A DNA stretch of 46,333 bases from Phycisphaeraceae bacterium (GTDB lineage: Bacteria; Planctomycetota; Phycisphaerae; Phycisphaerales; UBA1924): the NCBI GenBank assembly GCA_026126345.1, contig JAHCJH010000009.1, positions 1-46,333 on the forward strand. The letters run 5' to 3'. Of the stretch, positions 8,702-19,229 are shown in pieces. The position numbers and the translations under genes were made by a program. Each line of letters begins with the position of its first letter. Within the stretch, counting starts at the first letter, position 1. The notes under the pieces are model-generated. The model did not search any database. It saw nothing but the letters and a program-made list of their open reading frames with translations, and had not been told where the DNA came from.

Positions 8702-10423
8702 TCAGCGTGCCTGGAGGCAGCGCTCGATGCGCCGGAGCGCCGACGCGACGCCGATGGCCGCGACGGTCTCGCCCAGCGGCGGGCTGACGGTCCCGCCGGT
8801 GATGCCGACGCGCACCGGCTGGGCGACTTCGCCGAGCTTGGCGTTGCGCTCGGCGGCGACGGCGGCCACCACGGCGTCGATCGCCGCGGCGTCGGCGTTG
8901 GGCCCCAGGGCGCGCAGGCGCTGGGCGAACGCCGCCAGGGCGTCGCGCCCGGGCGGTGTGAGGTGCTTGGCAACGGCGGCGGGGTCGAAGGCGACGGCTT
9001 CGTCGGCGACCATTGCGAACTCGACGACCCTGATGAGATCGCGCAGGGTCTTGCAGCGTGGCCGCGCCAACCGCAGGAGCGCGGAGCGCCGGGGCGCCTG
9101 GAGCGCGCGCCAGCGCCGGGCGAATTCGGGCTCGTGTTCGTCGGCCCAGGTCTGGAAGCGCTCGGAGAAGCGGTCGTCGGTCATTGCGGCGATGGCGTCG
9201 GCGTTGAACGACAGGAGCTTGACGCGGTCGAACTTGGCGTTGCCCCGGCCGATGCGCTCCAGGGAGAAATGGCGGGCGAGGAACTCCATGTCGAACTTCT
9301 CGACGTCCTTGCCGTCGGGGGACTTCATGCCCGGCGACCAGCCGAGCAGGGCCAGGAAGTTGGTGATGACCTCGGGCAGGTAGCCGCTGCGGCGGTAGTC
9401 CCAGACCTCGACTTCGGGCAGCGCAACCGCGAAGGGGCCGGCGAGCGCCTCGGCGAACTCGACAGCGTCGCTCGTGCCGGCCAGGAACTCGGCGACGGCC
9501 GACTCGGCCAGGCCGGCGCGAGCCGCGGCGAGCGCCGGGGTGAGGGCGGGGTCCTTCTGCATCGCGGCCTTGAGCGCGGCGCGGGCGGCCTTGGCCTTGT
9601 CGCGTTTGCTCATCTTGCCGCCGTCCATGTTGAAGATCAGGGGCATGTGGGCGTAGACGGGCGTGCGGAAGGGCGCGCCGCCGTCGGTGCGTGTGAGCGC
9701 CTGCTGGAGCGCGACGTGGCGCGGCGTGTTCATGAGGTGCTCCTGGGCGCGGAGCACGTGCGTGACGCCCATGAGCTCGTCGTCGATCACGACGGCGAAG
9801 TGGTACGTGGGGAATCCGTCGGCCTTGCGGATGACGAAGTCGTCGACCTCACCGGGGGCGAACTTGACCTCGCCCAGGATCGAGTCGTGCACGCGGATGC
9901 CCTCGGGCGGCATCGCGAACCGGACGACGTGCGGCTCGCCGGCGGCGGCGCGGCGCCAGCGCGCCTCGTTGAACTCCCCGGGTCGAACGTCGGCTGGGCG
10001 GGGGTACTTGAAGGTCTTCTTTTGGGCGGCGGCGGCGCGGCGCGCGGCGTCGAGCTCGTCGGCGGTCTCGAAGGCGGGGTAGGCACGGCCGAGCCGGCCG
10101 AGGTGCTCGACGTACCGGTTGTAGATATCGAGGCGCTGGGCCTGGAAGTACGGACCGACGGGGCGGGAGCCTCTGCCGATGTCGCCGAGCACGGGCCCGT
10201 CGTCCCACGTGATGCCGAGCCAGGCCAGGTCTTCGAGGATGCCGCGGGCGCTCTCGTCGCTGCTGCGGGCCTGATCGGTGTCCTCGATGCGGATCATGAA
10301 GCGGCCGTTGGGCCCGGCGTGCCGGGCGAAGGCCCAGCAGAACAGGGCCGTGCGGGCCCCGCCGATGTGAAGGTGGCCGGTCGGGCTGGGGGCGAAGCGG
10401 GTGACGATCGGCTCGGGGTTCAT
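8702..10423 (-). CDS. gltX: Glutamyl-tRNA synthetase with a post-KMSKR insert
   Basis: 573-residue class I aminoacyl-tRNA synthetase charging tRNA-Glu (or non-discriminating for tRNA-Gln). It has RFAPSPTGHLHIGGARTAL with the HIGH-equivalent HIGG at residues 19-22, RIEDTDQAR, and the KMSKR loop at 270-274. Between KMSKRD and the usual GYLPEVITNFLALLGW there are about 65-70 extra Ala-rich residues, where most bacterial enzymes have roughly a dozen. Total length is therefore about 100 above the typical 470. The ATG at 10423 is well supported because the conserved domain starts at residue 6. TAGACT at 10437-10432 lies only 8 bases upstream, suggesting a very short leader. truA follows directly. 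Confidence 0.95.
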   Translation of the reverse strand: MNPEPIVTRFAPSPTGHLHIGGARTALFCWAFARHAGPNGRFMIRIEDTDQARSSDESARGILEDLAWLGITWDDGPVLGDIGRGSRPVGPYFQAQRLDIYNRYVEHLGRLGRAYPAFETADELDAARRAAAAQKKTFKYPRPADVRPGEFNEARWRRAAAGEPHVVRFAMPPEGIRVHDSILGEVKFAPGEVDDFVIRKADGFPTYHFAVVIDDELMGVTHVLRAQEHLMNTPRHVALQQALTRTDGGAPFRTPVYAHMPLIFNMDGGKMSKRDKAKAARAALKAAMQKDPALTPALAAARAGLAESAVAEFLAGTSDAVEFAEALAGPFAVALPEVEVWDYRRSGYLPEVITNFLALLGWSPGMKSPDGKDVEKFDMEFLARHFSLERIGRGNAKFDRVKLLSFNADAIAAMTDDRFSERFQTWADEHEPEFARRWRALQAPRRSALLRLARPRCKTLRDLIRVVEFAMVADEAVAFDPAAVAKHLTPPGRDALAAFAQRLRALGPNADAAAIDAVVAAVAAERNAKLGEVAQPVRVGITGGTVSPPLGETVAAIGVASALRRIERCLQAR

Positions 10424-10431
10424 AGGGCGGC

Positions 10432-10437
10432 AGTCTA
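10432..10437 (-). promoter_or_regulatory. Candidate -10 element before gltX
   Basis: TAGACT on the minus strand, 8 bases before the gltX ATG. No convincing TTGACA-like -35 is present at the usual distance. If functional, the transcript would be leaderless or nearly so. It is listed because the same type of hexamer recurs before other genes in this window. Confidence 0.25.
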
Positions 10438-10518
10438 TGAGCCCGGGGGCGAACGCCGGTCGTCGCCGGGGCCGAGGGCGTTCGGCGGGCGGGGGACGAG
10501 GGCCCCAATGATCCGGCC

Positions 10519-11100
10519 ATGGCGACTCGGCGCACGCGGACCAGGGGCCAAGGCGGAACCGGCGCGGGCAAGGCCCGCGGACGGAAGGCGAAGGACGCCG
10601 AGCGCGACGTCGCCTCGGCGGCGCCGCGGACGCCCGCGAACCCCGAGCACAGCCTGGCGCTGCGAACGGCGTTCTGGCAGCACATCGTGCGCGACATGCT
10701 GACGACGATGAGCGTGCTGCAGGCGAGCCGCCCGGACATGTTCGACGGCCGCATGGCGGTGCTGACGAACGCCGGCGAACGAGTCGCGATCGCGGGGATC
10801 GAGCCGCTGTTCGCGTGCGGCATCCCGGGCACGCCGGCGGATCAGGCGCTATCGATCGCGGTGGAGTCTTCGGTGTTCCGCATCCGCACGCCGGAGGGCG
10901 AGGTCTTCACTCTGCCGTTATCGGAGATCCGGGCGCTGCACGCGCTCAGCGACGACCTGGTGAAGTCGCTCGAAGCCTCTTCGGCGCAGGCCGACGGGGG
11001 CGACGTGCCGTTCGGGTTCGCGGCGTACACCTCGCTGGCGACGTCCCCGCGCGCGGCGCCCGCGCCGGCGCGCAAGCAGCGGCGCACGCGGAAGGGCTGA
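10519..11100 (+). CDS. Unrecognised 193-residue protein
   Basis: No family recognised. The N-terminus (about residues 1-45) is Arg/Lys/Gly-rich and basic, and the last 15 residues are also basic (ARKQRRTRKG). The middle is a plausible folded alpha/beta domain with RTAFWQHIVRDMLTTMSVLQ and a strand-rich part around VFRIRTPEGEVFTLPLSEIRAL. There is no signal peptide or membrane helix, so it is probably cytoplasmic, and the basic ends could bind nucleic acid. It is divergent from gltX (95 bp between start codons) and 63 bp upstream of the GT2 gene on the same strand. Its composition is like that of the neighbours. Confidence 0.65.
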   Translation: MATRRTRTRGQGGTGAGKARGRKAKDAERDVASAAPRTPANPEHSLALRTAFWQHIVRDMLTTMSVLQASRPDMFDGRMAVLTNAGERVAIAGIEPLFACGIPGTPADQALSIAVESSVFRIRTPEGEVFTLPLSEIRALHALSDDLVKSLEASSAQADGGDVPFGFAAYTSLATSPRAAPAPARKQRRTRKG

Positions 11101-11163
11101 CTCCGCTGGCGGATCGCGGGGGCGTGGTGTAGGCTTTGGGGCACGCCACAGGCAGAATGACGC

Positions 11164-11934
11164 ATGTCGGTTCCGCACGGCAAGACGCTGATCGCCATCC
11201 CGGTGTACAACGAGGAGCGGTACATACCGCGCGTGATCGCCCACGTGCTGGAGTACGCGGACAACGTGCTGGTGGTCGACGACGGGTCCACGGACCGGAC
11301 GCCGACCCTGCTGCCGAAATTCCGCGTGGAGGTGATCCGGCACGCGGAGAACCGCGGGTACGGGCGCAGCCTGCGCGACGCCTTCGCGTACGCGGCGTGC
11401 CACGGGTACGACTGGGTTGTCACGATGGACTGCGACGAGCAGCACGAGCCGGCGTCGATCCCGGCCTTTCTGGCGGCGGCGGCCGAGAATCGCTGGGACG
11501 TGATCTCGGGCACGCGGTACGCATCGGCGACGGACGAAGCGACCACCCCGCCCGCGGACCGGCGGGCGATCAACGAGGCCATCACCGAGGAGCTGAACGA
11601 GCGGCTGGGCCTGTCGCTGACGGACTCGTTCTGCGGGTTCAAGGCGCACCGGGTGGCGGCGCTGCGCCGGTTGAACCTGACGGAAACGGGGTACGCGTTC
11701 CCGATGCAGTTCTGGGTGCAGGCGGTGGCGCAGGGGCTGCGGATCTGCGAGATCCCGGTGCGGCTGATCTACAAGGACCTGCTGCGTTCGTTCGGGGCGC
11801 ACCTGGACGACCCGCGCACGCGCCTGGCGCACTACCACTCGGTGCTGCACTGCGAGCTCAAGCGGCAGGCGACCCTGCTGCCTCCGCAGGCGGTGGAGGG
11901 CCTGACGCCGTCGCCTTGCCGCGACGAGGTCTGA
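11164..11934 (+). CDS. GT2-family glycosyltransferase (polyprenyl-phosphate glycosyltransferase-like)
   Basis: 256-residue GT-A-fold enzyme. The N-terminus TLIAIPVYNEERYIPRVI and VLVVDDGSTDRTP form the nucleotide-sugar binding half. VVTMDCDEQHEP supplies the metal-binding DxD-like acidic cluster, and ITEELNERLGLSLTDSFCGFKAH resembles the acceptor region of dolichol/undecaprenyl-phosphate glycosyltransferases. There is no C-terminal membrane helix, so it would be a soluble or peripheral enzyme at the cytoplasmic face. The donor sugar is unknown. TAGGCT at 11130-11135 is a possible -10 box 28 bases upstream of the ATG. It ends 21 bp before the convergent end of prkA. Confidence 0.85.
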   Translation: MSVPHGKTLIAIPVYNEERYIPRVIAHVLEYADNVLVVDDGSTDRTPTLLPKFRVEVIRHAENRGYGRSLRDAFAYAACHGYDWVVTMDCDEQHEPASIPAFLAAAAENRWDVISGTRYASATDEATTPPADRRAINEAITEELNERLGLSLTDSFCGFKAHRVAALRRLNLTETGYAFPMQFWVQAVAQGLRICEIPVRLIYKDLLRSFGAHLDDPRTRLAHYHSVLHCELKRQATLLPPQAVEGLTPSPCRDEV

Positions 11935-11955
11935 CCCGCGGCGCGACGCGGCCGC

Positions 11956-14127
<2,172 letters not shown>

Positions 14128-14416
14128 GGCTGCGCTCGCGGTTCGCGGGGCGCGCCTGGGAGCGGCGAGCCGGGGCGCACGCCCCGACCGTCGCCGAACC
14201 TCGGCGAACCCTGGGCAAACCGACCGCCGTCGTGGCGACACGGCAGCAGCGCTGAGGGCCCCGAACGCGAACGCATCCGGCTTGCGGGGCCTCTCTCAAC
14301 GATCCTCTATCGGTCCGGCGGGGGCCTCGTGTCAGCGGATCCCGCCGGCGCCGGTACATACTGCGCTACGCACGCCGGGGTTCGGCGGATGCCCCCGCCG
14401 CGAATACCCTGCACCG

Positions 14417-15139
14417 ATGTCTTTCGGACTCTCACGCGGGCGGCGTCTGGACCCGGGAACCGTGGAGGTGCCCCCGGAGGCCCTGCCGCCGCTGCCGGAC
14501 TCGATCCTGCTTGATCCCGCGGCCGGGCGGGTGGATGTGCGGGATTGGTTCGCGGACCCCGGGGCGCCGCTCGAGATCGAGGTGGGCTCTGGGAAAGGGA
14601 CGTTCGTCCTGCGTCAATCCGGCCTGCAGCCGGGAACGAATTTCCTGGGGATCGAGTACGCGCGAGAGTTCTACCTTTACGCCGCGGACAGACTCCGGCG
14701 GGCCGGGCGGACCAACGTGCGCATGCTGTGCACGGACGCGGCGGAATTCCTGCACTGGCGCGTGCCCGACGCGTGCGCGACGGTGGTACACCTGTATTTC
14801 CCGGACCCGTGGCCGAAGGCAAAGCACCATCGGCGGCGGATGGTGCAGGATCGGTTCTTGGAGGATTGCGCCCGGATCCTGCGGCCCGGGGGCGAGGTGC
14901 GGATCGTGACGGACCACGCGGAGTACTGGGCGTGGATGGAGGGGTACTTCGATCGATGGACGCGGGCGGGGGCGGGCGGGGCGGACCCGGTCTTTGCGCG
15001 CGAGGCGTTCGCGGCCCCGCCGACGGAGCGGGACGGGGAACTGGTGGGAACGAACTTCGAGCGCAAGTACCGTGAGGAAGGGCGCACGTTTCACGCGACG
15101 GTGCTGCGGCGCGCCACAGAGAAGCGGAGTCTGGGGTGA
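14417..15139 (+). CDS. trmB: tRNA (guanine-N7)-methyltransferase TrmB
   Basis: 240-residue Rossmann-fold methyltransferase that makes m7G46 in tRNA variable loops. SAM-binding motif I is IEVGSGKGTFVL, followed by GIEYAREFYLYAADRL and the family signature FPDPWPKAKHHRRRMVQ, which contains the catalytic Asp. The C-terminal GTNFERKYREEGR matches the usual T-x-FE-xK-xxxxG ending. The ATG at 14417 (MSFGLSRG) is used; the open frame extends further upstream without conserved sequence. It stands alone, divergent from prkA. Confidence 0.92.
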   Translation: MSFGLSRGRRLDPGTVEVPPEALPPLPDSILLDPAAGRVDVRDWFADPGAPLEIEVGSGKGTFVLRQSGLQPGTNFLGIEYAREFYLYAADRLRRAGRTNVRMLCTDAAEFLHWRVPDACATVVHLYFPDPWPKAKHHRRRMVQDRFLEDCARILRPGGEVRIVTDHAEYWAWMEGYFDRWTRAGAGGADPVFAREAFAAPPTERDGELVGTNFERKYREEGRTFHATVLRRATEKRSLG

Positions 15140-15228
15140 TCGGCGCCGCATCGCCGGGATAACAGGAAGCGGACGCGGGGGGATGCCGATCGCACAGGGG
15201 TCGTCGGGGACTGTCGATCGGAGGCCTC

Positions 15229-16491
15229 ATGGTCCGCGTGCTGGGCCGGTTCGGGGCATCTCGGCATGGGTGGTTCGCGGTGCTGGCCGCGGTGCTGTTC
15301 GGGGGCGCGGTGCGCGCCGGCGGGAGCGGCGATGACGACGGGCCGCCGGCGGGTCCCGCGCCGGACGAAGTGGTGTTCGGGATGTCGTCGGTGATGAGCG
15401 GGCAATCGGCGTCGCTGGGCAACGCGATGGCCCTGGGGATTCGCGCCGCGTTCGAGGAGGCGAACCGCTCGGGCGGCGTGCACGGCAAGCGCCTGCGGCT
15501 GGTGGCGCTTGACGACGGGTACGAGCCGTTGCGGACGGCGCCGAACATGCACGAGCTGATCCGGCGGCACGGGGTGATCGGCGTGATCGGGAACGTGGGC
15601 ACGCCGACGGGCGTGGTGGCGGCGCCGATCGCGTCGGCGGCGGGGGTTCCGTTCATCGCGCCGTTCACGGGCGCGGCGAAGCTGCGCGGGGAAGAGGGCG
15701 GCCCGTGGGTGTTTCACTTCCGGGCGTCGTACGCGCAGGAGATCGCGGCGCTGATCGGCGGGCTGATGGACACGTGCGGGCTCGCGGCGGACGACATCGC
15801 GTTCGTGACGCAGCGCGACGCGTTCGGGGACGCGTGCGTCAAGAGCGCCGCGGAGGAGCTCAAGGCGCGGTGCGGTTGCGACAAGCTGAAGGTGGTGCAC
15901 GCGCGGTTCGAGCGGAACACGCTGGCGATGGAGGGGTGCGTCGGTGAGCTGCTGATGGCTGCGCGCCCGCCGCGCGCGGTGATCGTGGTGGCGCCGTACG
16001 CGCCGGCGGCGGAGCTGATGCGGGTGGCGCGTGCGAACGGGGTGAACGCCGAGTTTCTGTGCGTTTCGTTCGTGGGGCCCGAGGCGCTGGCGCGTGAGCT
16101 GGCGGGCACGGGCATCACGGCGGTGGCGACGCTGGTGACGCCGCCGTCGGCGCCGCGCCAAGCGGTGCACGCGCGGTTCGAGGCGGCGCTGGCGGCGATG
16201 GGGCAGGCCGACAAGGCCGAGACGGTGAGCCTGGAGGGGTACATCGCGGGCCGGATGACCGTGCTGGCGCTGGAACGGGCGGGGCCGGACCCGACACGGG
16301 CGAAGCTGCGCGACGCGCTGGAAGGACTCGGGAGCTTCGACCTGGGGCTGGGCACGCCCCTGACGCTGGGCTCGGACCGACACCAGGCAAGCGACGCCGT
16401 CTGGCCCGTGCGCGTGGCGGACGGTGTGGTGAGGCCGATCGGGTGGGACCGGGTGCTGACGCGCCCGGCGGTCACGGGGGCGGCGCCGTGA
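15229..16491 (+). CDS. Periplasmic Leu/Ile/Val-type substrate-binding protein (likely kinase ligand sensor)
   Basis: 420-residue type 1 periplasmic binding protein. A signal sequence spans about residues 1-29 (HGWFAVLAAVLFGGAVRAG). The mature part starts DEVVFGMSSVMSGQSASLGNAM and continues with GIRAAFEEANRSGGVHGKRLRLVALDD, the hallmark of the LivJ/branched-chain amino acid binding group (Peripla_BP_6). GAGG at 15221 serves as a ribosome-binding site for the ATG at 15229. There is no ABC permease or ATPase next to it. Instead its stop codon overlaps the start of a hybrid histidine kinase (GTGA at 16488-16491). By analogy with TorT/TorS-type pairs I infer that it presents a small ligand, perhaps an amino acid or amide, to the kinase sensor domain. 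The ligand is unknown. Confidence 0.85.
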   Translation: MVRVLGRFGASRHGWFAVLAAVLFGGAVRAGGSGDDDGPPAGPAPDEVVFGMSSVMSGQSASLGNAMALGIRAAFEEANRSGGVHGKRLRLVALDDGYEPLRTAPNMHELIRRHGVIGVIGNVGTPTGVVAAPIASAAGVPFIAPFTGAAKLRGEEGGPWVFHFRASYAQEIAALIGGLMDTCGLAADDIAFVTQRDAFGDACVKSAAEELKARCGCDKLKVVHARFERNTLAMEGCVGELLMAARPPRAVIVVAPYAPAAELMRVARANGVNAEFLCVSFVGPEALARELAGTGITAVATLVTPPSAPRQAVHARFEAALAAMGQADKAETVSLEGYIAGRMTVLALERAGPDPTRAKLRDALEGLGSFDLGLGTPLTLGSDRHQASDAVWPVRVADGVVRPIGWDRVLTRPAVTGAAP

Positions 16492-18896
16492 TCCGGGACG
16501 GGACGAACGATCTCGCGTCGGGGCGGGCGCCGGGACGGGCGGTGTGGGCCATCGCGCTGGCGGCGGTGGCGATGGGCGCGGTGACGCTGATCTCGCTGAG
16601 TCTGACGCTGCTGGCCGCGGACCAGTCCCGATCGCGCCTCGACCAGTTGCGCGAGCGCAACGCCCGGCTGGTTCAGAACGCCGGTCGCGAACTGGCGGCG
16701 GCACGCCAGGCGTGCGCCATCATCGCCGCGGATCAGCAGGTGTCTCGCATGGAGGGCATCGAGCCGCTGACCGGCGCCTGGTGGACGACGACGGGCGACC
16801 GGGCGATCGACCGGGCGCTGTCGGACCTTGGCGCACGCGTGGGCCGCCTGCGCGTGGCGGTGGGCGCCGCACGCACGGCGGGCCTGGAGCTTGCCGCGGC
16901 GGCGTCGAGTGCGGACGAAGCGGGCGATCGGGTGCTGGCGGCGCAGGGCGCGTTGGCCGCGGACGTGCAGCGCCTGGAGGGTCGCAAGCGGTTGACGTGG
17001 CTGAAACGGCTGCACGAGTTCGACGACGCGGGGGCCGCGGACGTGGGCACTTCGGCGCGGGCGGCCGTGGAGGCCCTGAAGGAGGCCGCTCCGGTCGCGG
17101 CGGTGCAGAGGGAGTTGGCAGAACTGGAGGCGTTGCGGCTCCGGGTGCTGGGGGCGGCGAGCGCGGACTCGCTGGCGGACCTTTCGGAGAACCGGCTGTG
17201 GCCGGGGCTGGACCGGCTGTTCGAGATGGTCGCGGACCTTGCCGAGGCGGACAGCGCGCTGGCGGAAATGATCGAACCGGTGCGCGTGGCCTGGCTGGGC
17301 GGAGATGGTGCGCCGGGGCTGCTGGACCGGGCGCGGTCGCTGCTGGTGTCGCGAGAGGCTCGCGACGCGGCGTTGCGGTCGCTCCTGGAGCGGATCGACG
17401 AAGTAGCGGTGGCGAACCTGGCCCTGGCCGAACGGACCGCGGAGGAAGGCACCCGGGTGGCCGGTGAGATCCGAGCGAGCGGGGCGTGGGCGTGGAACGT
17501 GGTTGCGGCGACCAAGGCGGCGGGGTTGTTGCTCGTGGTGGTGTTGGCGGCGCGGATCGCTCGGGCCATGCAGCGGCAGTTCCGGCAAACGGTCGAAGCC
17601 CGGACTCGGGCCGAAGCGCACGCCGCGGCCCTGGCCGAAGCCAAGGCCGACCTGGAGGCGCGGGCGCGGCAGTTGGAGATCGCGCGGAGTCAGGCGGAGG
17701 CGTCGTCGCGGGCCAAGAGCGCTTTTCTGGCGAACATGTCGCACGAGATTCGCACGCCGATGACCGCCATCCTGGGATACGCCGACGTGCTGGGAGAGCG
17801 CGGGCTGAGCGAGCGGGACCGGCGCGGCGCGGTGGAGACGATCCGCCGCAACGGGGTCCACCTTCTGGCGGTGATCAGCGACATCCTGGACGTATCGAAG
17901 ATCGAGGCGGGCAAGCTGGCGGTGGAGTCGGCGGACGTGTCGCTGATGGAACTGGTTCGCGACGTGGTGGACCTGATGAAGGTTCGCGCCGAGGAGAAGG
18001 GGCTCAGGCTGGGAATCTCGCTGGACACACCGGTTCCCGAGACCGTGCGGACCGACCCGACGCGGATGCGGCAGGTGCTGCTGAACCTGGTGTCGAACGC
18101 GATCAAGTTCACCGAGCGGGGCAGCGTGGGCGTGCACCTGGGGATCCTGCGTGCCGGCCGGCCCCTGCTGCAGGTTCGCGTCACTGACACGGGCGTGGGC
18201 ATGACGCCGGAACAGGTTGGAATCCTGTTCCGGCCGTTCGTGCAGGGGGACATTTCGCTGACGCGCCGGCACGGCGGAACGGGGCTGGGCCTTGCGATCT
18301 CCAAGCGGTTGACGGTAATGCTCGGCGGCGACATCACCGTGTCGAGCGTTCCCGGCCGGGGGAGCGAGTTTGCCGCGACGTTCGACCCCGGGGCGCTGGA
18401 AGGCGTGCGGCTCATCCAACCGGAGGCCGCGGCGCTCCCCGCCGCCACGCGCGGGACGGGCGGACGGACGGACGGGCCCGGTCGATTGGCCGGAGTGCGG
18501 GTGTTGCTGGTGGAGGACGGACCGGACAACCAGCGGCTGCTGGCGCACGTCTTGATCCGCGCGGGGGCAACCGTGGTGGTCGCGGACAACGGGCGCGACG
18601 GCGTCGAGCGGGCGTTTCACGCCGAGGCGCGCGCCGAACCGTTCGACGCCGTGCTCATGGACATGCAGATGCCGACCATGGACGGCTACGAGGCCTCGGG
18701 GCGGCTGCGTGCCGCCGGGTTCGCCCGTCCGATCATCGCCCTGACCGCGCACGCGATGGCCGGCGACCGGGAGAAGTGCCTGGCCGCTGGCTGCACGGAG
18801 TACCTGACCAAGCCGATCGCCCCGAGCGTGCTCGTGGACGCGGTCGCTCGGGTGTGCGCCGAAGCACGGGAACGGGCCGAGCGGCCCGCCGCGTGA
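16488..18896 (+). CDS. Hybrid sensor histidine kinase with C-terminal receiver
   Basis: 802 residues from the GTG at 16488, which overlaps the stop of the binding-protein gene. TM1 lies at about residues 18-43 and a periplasmic, helical, Ala/Glu-rich sensor region of about 290 residues follows (TorS-like in length and helicity). TM2 is at about 338-358. A coiled linker leads to HisKA with NMSHEIRTPMTAILGYAD (phosphoacceptor His419). HATPase_c has N-box RMRQVLLNLVSNAIKF, G1 DTGVGM and G2 GGTGLGLAIS. A receiver domain follows with VLLVEDGPDNQRLL, acceptor Asp725 in LMDMQMPTMDGYEA and the conserved TKPI Lys. There is no Hpt domain and no separate response regulator nearby, so output passes to a remote Hpt/regulator. 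A tRNA-His gene follows on the opposite strand. Confidence 0.93.
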   Translation: MIRDGTNDLASGRAPGRAVWAIALAAVAMGAVTLISLSLTLLAADQSRSRLDQLRERNARLVQNAGRELAAARQACAIIAADQQVSRMEGIEPLTGAWWTTTGDRAIDRALSDLGARVGRLRVAVGAARTAGLELAAAASSADEAGDRVLAAQGALAADVQRLEGRKRLTWLKRLHEFDDAGAADVGTSARAAVEALKEAAPVAAVQRELAELEALRLRVLGAASADSLADLSENRLWPGLDRLFEMVADLAEADSALAEMIEPVRVAWLGGDGAPGLLDRARSLLVSREARDAALRSLLERIDEVAVANLALAERTAEEGTRVAGEIRASGAWAWNVVAATKAAGLLLVVVLAARIARAMQRQFRQTVEARTRAEAHAAALAEAKADLEARARQLEIARSQAEASSRAKSAFLANMSHEIRTPMTAILGYADVLGERGLSERDRRGAVETIRRNGVHLLAVISDILDVSKIEAGKLAVESADVSLMELVRDVVDLMKVRAEEKGLRLGISLDTPVPETVRTDPTRMRQVLLNLVSNAIKFTERGSVGVHLGILRAGRPLLQVRVTDTGVGMTPEQVGILFRPFVQGDISLTRRHGGTGLGLAISKRLTVMLGGDITVSSVPGRGSEFAATFDPGALEGVRLIQPEAAALPAATRGTGGRTDGPGRLAGVRVLLVEDGPDNQRLLAHVLIRAGATVVVADNGRDGVERAFHAEARAEPFDAVLMDMQMPTMDGYEASGRLRAAGFARPIIALTAHAMAGDREKCLAAGCTEYLTKPIAPSVLVDAVARVCAEARERAERPAA

Positions 18897-18933
18897 CGCC
18901 CCGGGGACGATCCGCGGCGAGCCGAACGTGAAG

Positions 18934-19007
18934 GGTGGCCAACGGGACTCGAACCCGCGACACCCGGGACCACAACCCGGTGCTCTACCAACTGAGCTAT
19001 GACCACC
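18934..19007 (-). tRNA. tRNA-His (GTG anticodon)
   Basis: The reverse complement folds into a complete cloverleaf. The acceptor is GTGGTCA/TGGCCAC with one G-T pair, the D arm has AGCTCAGTTGGTAGAGC, the anticodon stem CCGGG/CCCGG holds loop TTGTGGT (anticodon GTG), and the T arm contains TTCGAGT. The extra 5' G at 19007 faces the discriminator C at 18934; this G(-1):C73 pair is the identity element of tRNA-His. CCA is not encoded. It is antisense to the flanking kinase and pckA genes. Confidence 0.97.
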
Positions 19008-19229
19008 GACTGGGCGAAGGGGCGGGCGCAGAGGCCGACCCGAACGCAGGGAGAACAATACGCGCTGAATGGCGCGGAGCCAATGGCAACGGGGGGACGT
19101 TCGCTCCTATCCTCCCGGCCCGGCGGACACGGGCCTGAGCCCTCGGGCCAGCGGGGCCCGGGCTGGTGATGGGAAGAGCCCGCGGGTGAGAAACCGCCGC
19201 CCGGAACGGGCCAGACGACGGAGCACGCC

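Noticed and set aside
11936..11955. GCGGC/GCCGC inverted repeat between the GT2 and prkA stops
   Set aside because: Only 5 bp of stem with no T run on either strand; it cannot be told from background in such GC-rich DNA.
15714..19058. A 1114-residue minus-strand open frame opposite the binding protein and kinase
   Set aside because: Arg/His/Gln-rich low-complexity sequence with no motif, lying wholly opposite two well-supported genes.
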